From Sitta carolinensis (lineage: Eukaryota; Chordata; Aves; Passeriformes; Sittidae): 64,000 nt of DNA. The stretch's first letter is position 1; the number at the start of each line of letters is the position of its first letter. A model generated the notes under the pieces. It saw nothing but the letters and a program-made list of their open reading frames with translations. It was not told where the DNA came from and did not search any database. The translations under genes were made by a program, and so were the position numbers. This document shows, in pieces, positions 62,268 to 64,000 of this stretch. The stretch covers positions 4,898,501 through 4,962,500 of the forward strand of contig JAVUNC010000019.1 in the NCBI GenBank assembly GCA_032173965.1, written 5' to 3'.

Positions 62268-62273
62268 TTATTG
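62268..62273 (-). other. AIDA: AIDA candidate polyadenylation signal
   Basis: A minus-strand AATAAA (TTTATT on plus) lies about 345 bases after the AIDA stop codon. A more distal signal may also be used. Confidence 0.5.
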
Positions 62274-62618
62274 CTGCAGGTTTGGCAGAGGGGTACTCTC
62301 TATCCTCAGGGGGAGCTTGAGGCAAAAGGAGAAGAACAGAATGGTTAAAGATAAAAAGTGATGAACAGCAAACTTAGGAAAAGCAGACAACCTATATATC
62401 AGGGCTCTTGGCAAAACCTGAAGCTGGAAGTTACTGAAAAAAATCTTGCACTTGCATGGTGGGCTTGTCCTTGCCCCTGCAGTAGTGCTGTGCAGTGGGT
62501 GATGGTCTCGGGTGACCTACTGGCATGAACAGAGTCGTCTTCCTGCCCCTCGGAGCCTAAGGCTACTACACAGCTACCAGGACGTGTGGTTCAGTTCACA
62601 GAGGTCTCACAACTGGGG

Positions 62619-63704
62619 TCATTCCTTGTGCAATGTTTGATGGAGGTGAAGGTAAAGTGGTTTCTTGGTCAACAGTTGTAATTTCTTCCTTTTAAAGTCA
62701 GTGGGTTTTTTGTACCTGCAACCACAAGAAAGTGCATTAATCCAAGCACTAATGGCTGTGCAGGAAGATGAAAGCAAGCTAGAAAGCTCATCCTGTACAG
62801 ATCTTAGTACCTTCATCTTCTAAATACATCTGACAAGGCTTGCTGGAACTGACAGTAATGAGTAGGTTTACAGGAAGAAATGGTATTTTCTCTGGATGAC
62901 TATTTTTACAGAAGAAAAATTTCAATATGTAAACGAACATAATATTTTTGTAAGGAGATTCCCAACATAATACTCTGGATTGTAGGAGAGACCCAGTGTC
63001 AGTTACTCAGTACTTCAGAAGTACTCCAGATAGCACAGACTAAGCACTCTTCCAAGAATTGCAAGATTCACCTTCTTCTTGAATAAAAAACCGAGCCCAA
63101 TCCTCAAACCCCTCCCTCAGACCTTCAGCCACTCAGCAAGGAGAGGGTGCACACCACAACCACTCAATACTGCTTTGAAATGTTCACAAAGTTAATTGCA
63201 AATTGGTATCTCAGGCCTCAAATCAGACTGCCTTTACAGAAGTTCTGTACCAAAAGACTGAGTTGATTTTTTTTAAAATAAAACAGATCTGACACTGAGG
63301 CTAGCTCCAAATTAAAATCTCTCCTACAGACTACATTAAATTCATACAAAATTAAATTACAAACACCAGCATTTTATTTGGAAACTAATCTAGTTTCTGA
63401 GAAGAGTCTCTAAGCATCTTACTTGCCTAAAAGCATTTTATCTTCCCCTCTTTATTAAAAATAAAATATTCCTTATGGAAGTCAATCTAATGAGCCCAAG
63501 AAACGTTCCTTAATACAACAAGCCACACTCTGTAACTGAAGGCTGGTTCATTTCCTCTGTCATTGTCATAACTGTGAGTCACTTACAGTTCTATAACAAT
63601 TGCCCCAGGTTTAATTTCATCCATCTCCATGAAAGCAAAGCACTTGGTGCTAGTAAACCTTTTCTTAGGCTTGTAGTGTTTGAATTCAAAGAAAATAGCT
63701 GCAC
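62619..63704 (-). CDS. AIDA: AIDA, last two coding exons (partial, runs off window)
   Basis: AIDA binds axin and blocks axin-driven JNK signalling in dorsoventral patterning. It ends in a C2-like lipid-binding domain. The exon 63,704-63,587 (acceptor CCCTGTAG, donor GTAAGT) reads AAIFFEFKHYKPKKRFTSTK, then CFAFMEMDEIKPGAIVIEL. The last exon 62,715-62,619 (acceptor GTTGCAG) reads YKKPTDFKRKKLQLLTKKPL, then YLHLHQTLHKE and TGA. A Leu codon is split across the junction (CT+G). The match to the human C-terminus is almost residue for residue. The gene continues to the right beyond 64,000. It is convergent with MIA3, as in human. Confidence 0.95.
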
Positions 63705-64000
63705 CTACAGGGGAAAATGGTTGAATAGAAAAGTTAGCAATTATGGCTAAGAGTTATCTGAAAACTTATCTGCCATTAAGTTGCTTTACTTAAATTGAAG
63801 GGAATTATCTCCTACACTTCTGTTATTTACTCAAAAGCTACACCATGTTCTTACAATGATCCTCACACTTTCAACAGTTTAAACTCTTCACTCCATTGCT
63901 CACACCCAGGTACCAATGACTAAGCAGGTGATAAAGCAGCTCAATACTTGTGTAGCAGAGCAGGCTGCTCTGTTTTTATCTCTTTTCATTTCTCCCTTGC

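Noticed and set aside
1..64000. CRISPR arrays, bacterial operons, phage or an endogenous retrovirus
   Set aside because: No direct-repeat/spacer pattern, no LTR pair and no gag/pol/env-like frames were seen. The window is vertebrate nuclear DNA.

Overview
This is vertebrate nuclear DNA, most likely from a bird. It has no bacterial features. The interspersed repeats are CR1 LINE 3' ends with the typical avian tail, and the genes have short exons with GT/AG introns. The gene order HHIPL2 - TAF1A - MIA3 - AIDA matches my recollection of human 1q41. I identified genes by translating exons and comparing them with vertebrate proteins I remember; no database search was possible.

Layout. Positions 1-12,040 look intergenic. 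A CpG-rich patch at 12,040-12,870 holds an intact tRNA-Thr(TGT) gene (12,443-12,515). On the minus strand, 13,884-15,122 holds the last two coding exons of HHIPL2, with one frame break; I could not find the rest of HHIPL2 between there and TAF1A. TAF1A, the 48-kDa-type subunit of the Pol I factor SL1, occupies 17,472-28,025 on the minus strand in ten coding exons. A CpG island and minisatellites lie at its 5' end. MIA3 (TANGO1) runs on the plus strand from 31,901 to 58,885. Its long form begins in the CpG island at 31.3-32.2 kb. Its short form (TANGO1S) begins in a second, internal CpG island at 45.2-46.2 kb. The last two coding exons of AIDA lie on the minus strand at 62,619-63,704, tail-to-tail with MIA3; the gene continues past the right edge.

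Main observation. The short MIA3 form assembles from 24 exons into a phase-consistent reading frame of 773 codons with no break. In contrast, the exons found only in the long form carry several one-base frame breaks: exon 2 (SH3-like domain) and at least four places in the 2.9-kb luminal exon. Taken at face value, this is loss of the collagen-receptor half of TANGO1 with retention of the ER-exit-site half. However, single-base discrepancies also occur in TAF1A (two) and the HHIPL2 fragment (one), several fall in homopolymers, and the in-frame stretches contain no substitution stop codons. Sequencing or assembly indels are therefore a serious and perhaps better explanation. Reads over these positions would decide.

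How the genes relate. They are neighbours rather than a pathway. TAF1A serves rRNA transcription, MIA3 organises export of bulky cargo from the ER, AIDA is a C2-domain axin-binding protein, and HHIPL2 belongs to a secreted HHIP-like family. TAF1A and MIA3 are divergent, with about 3.9 kb between start codons and separate CpG islands.
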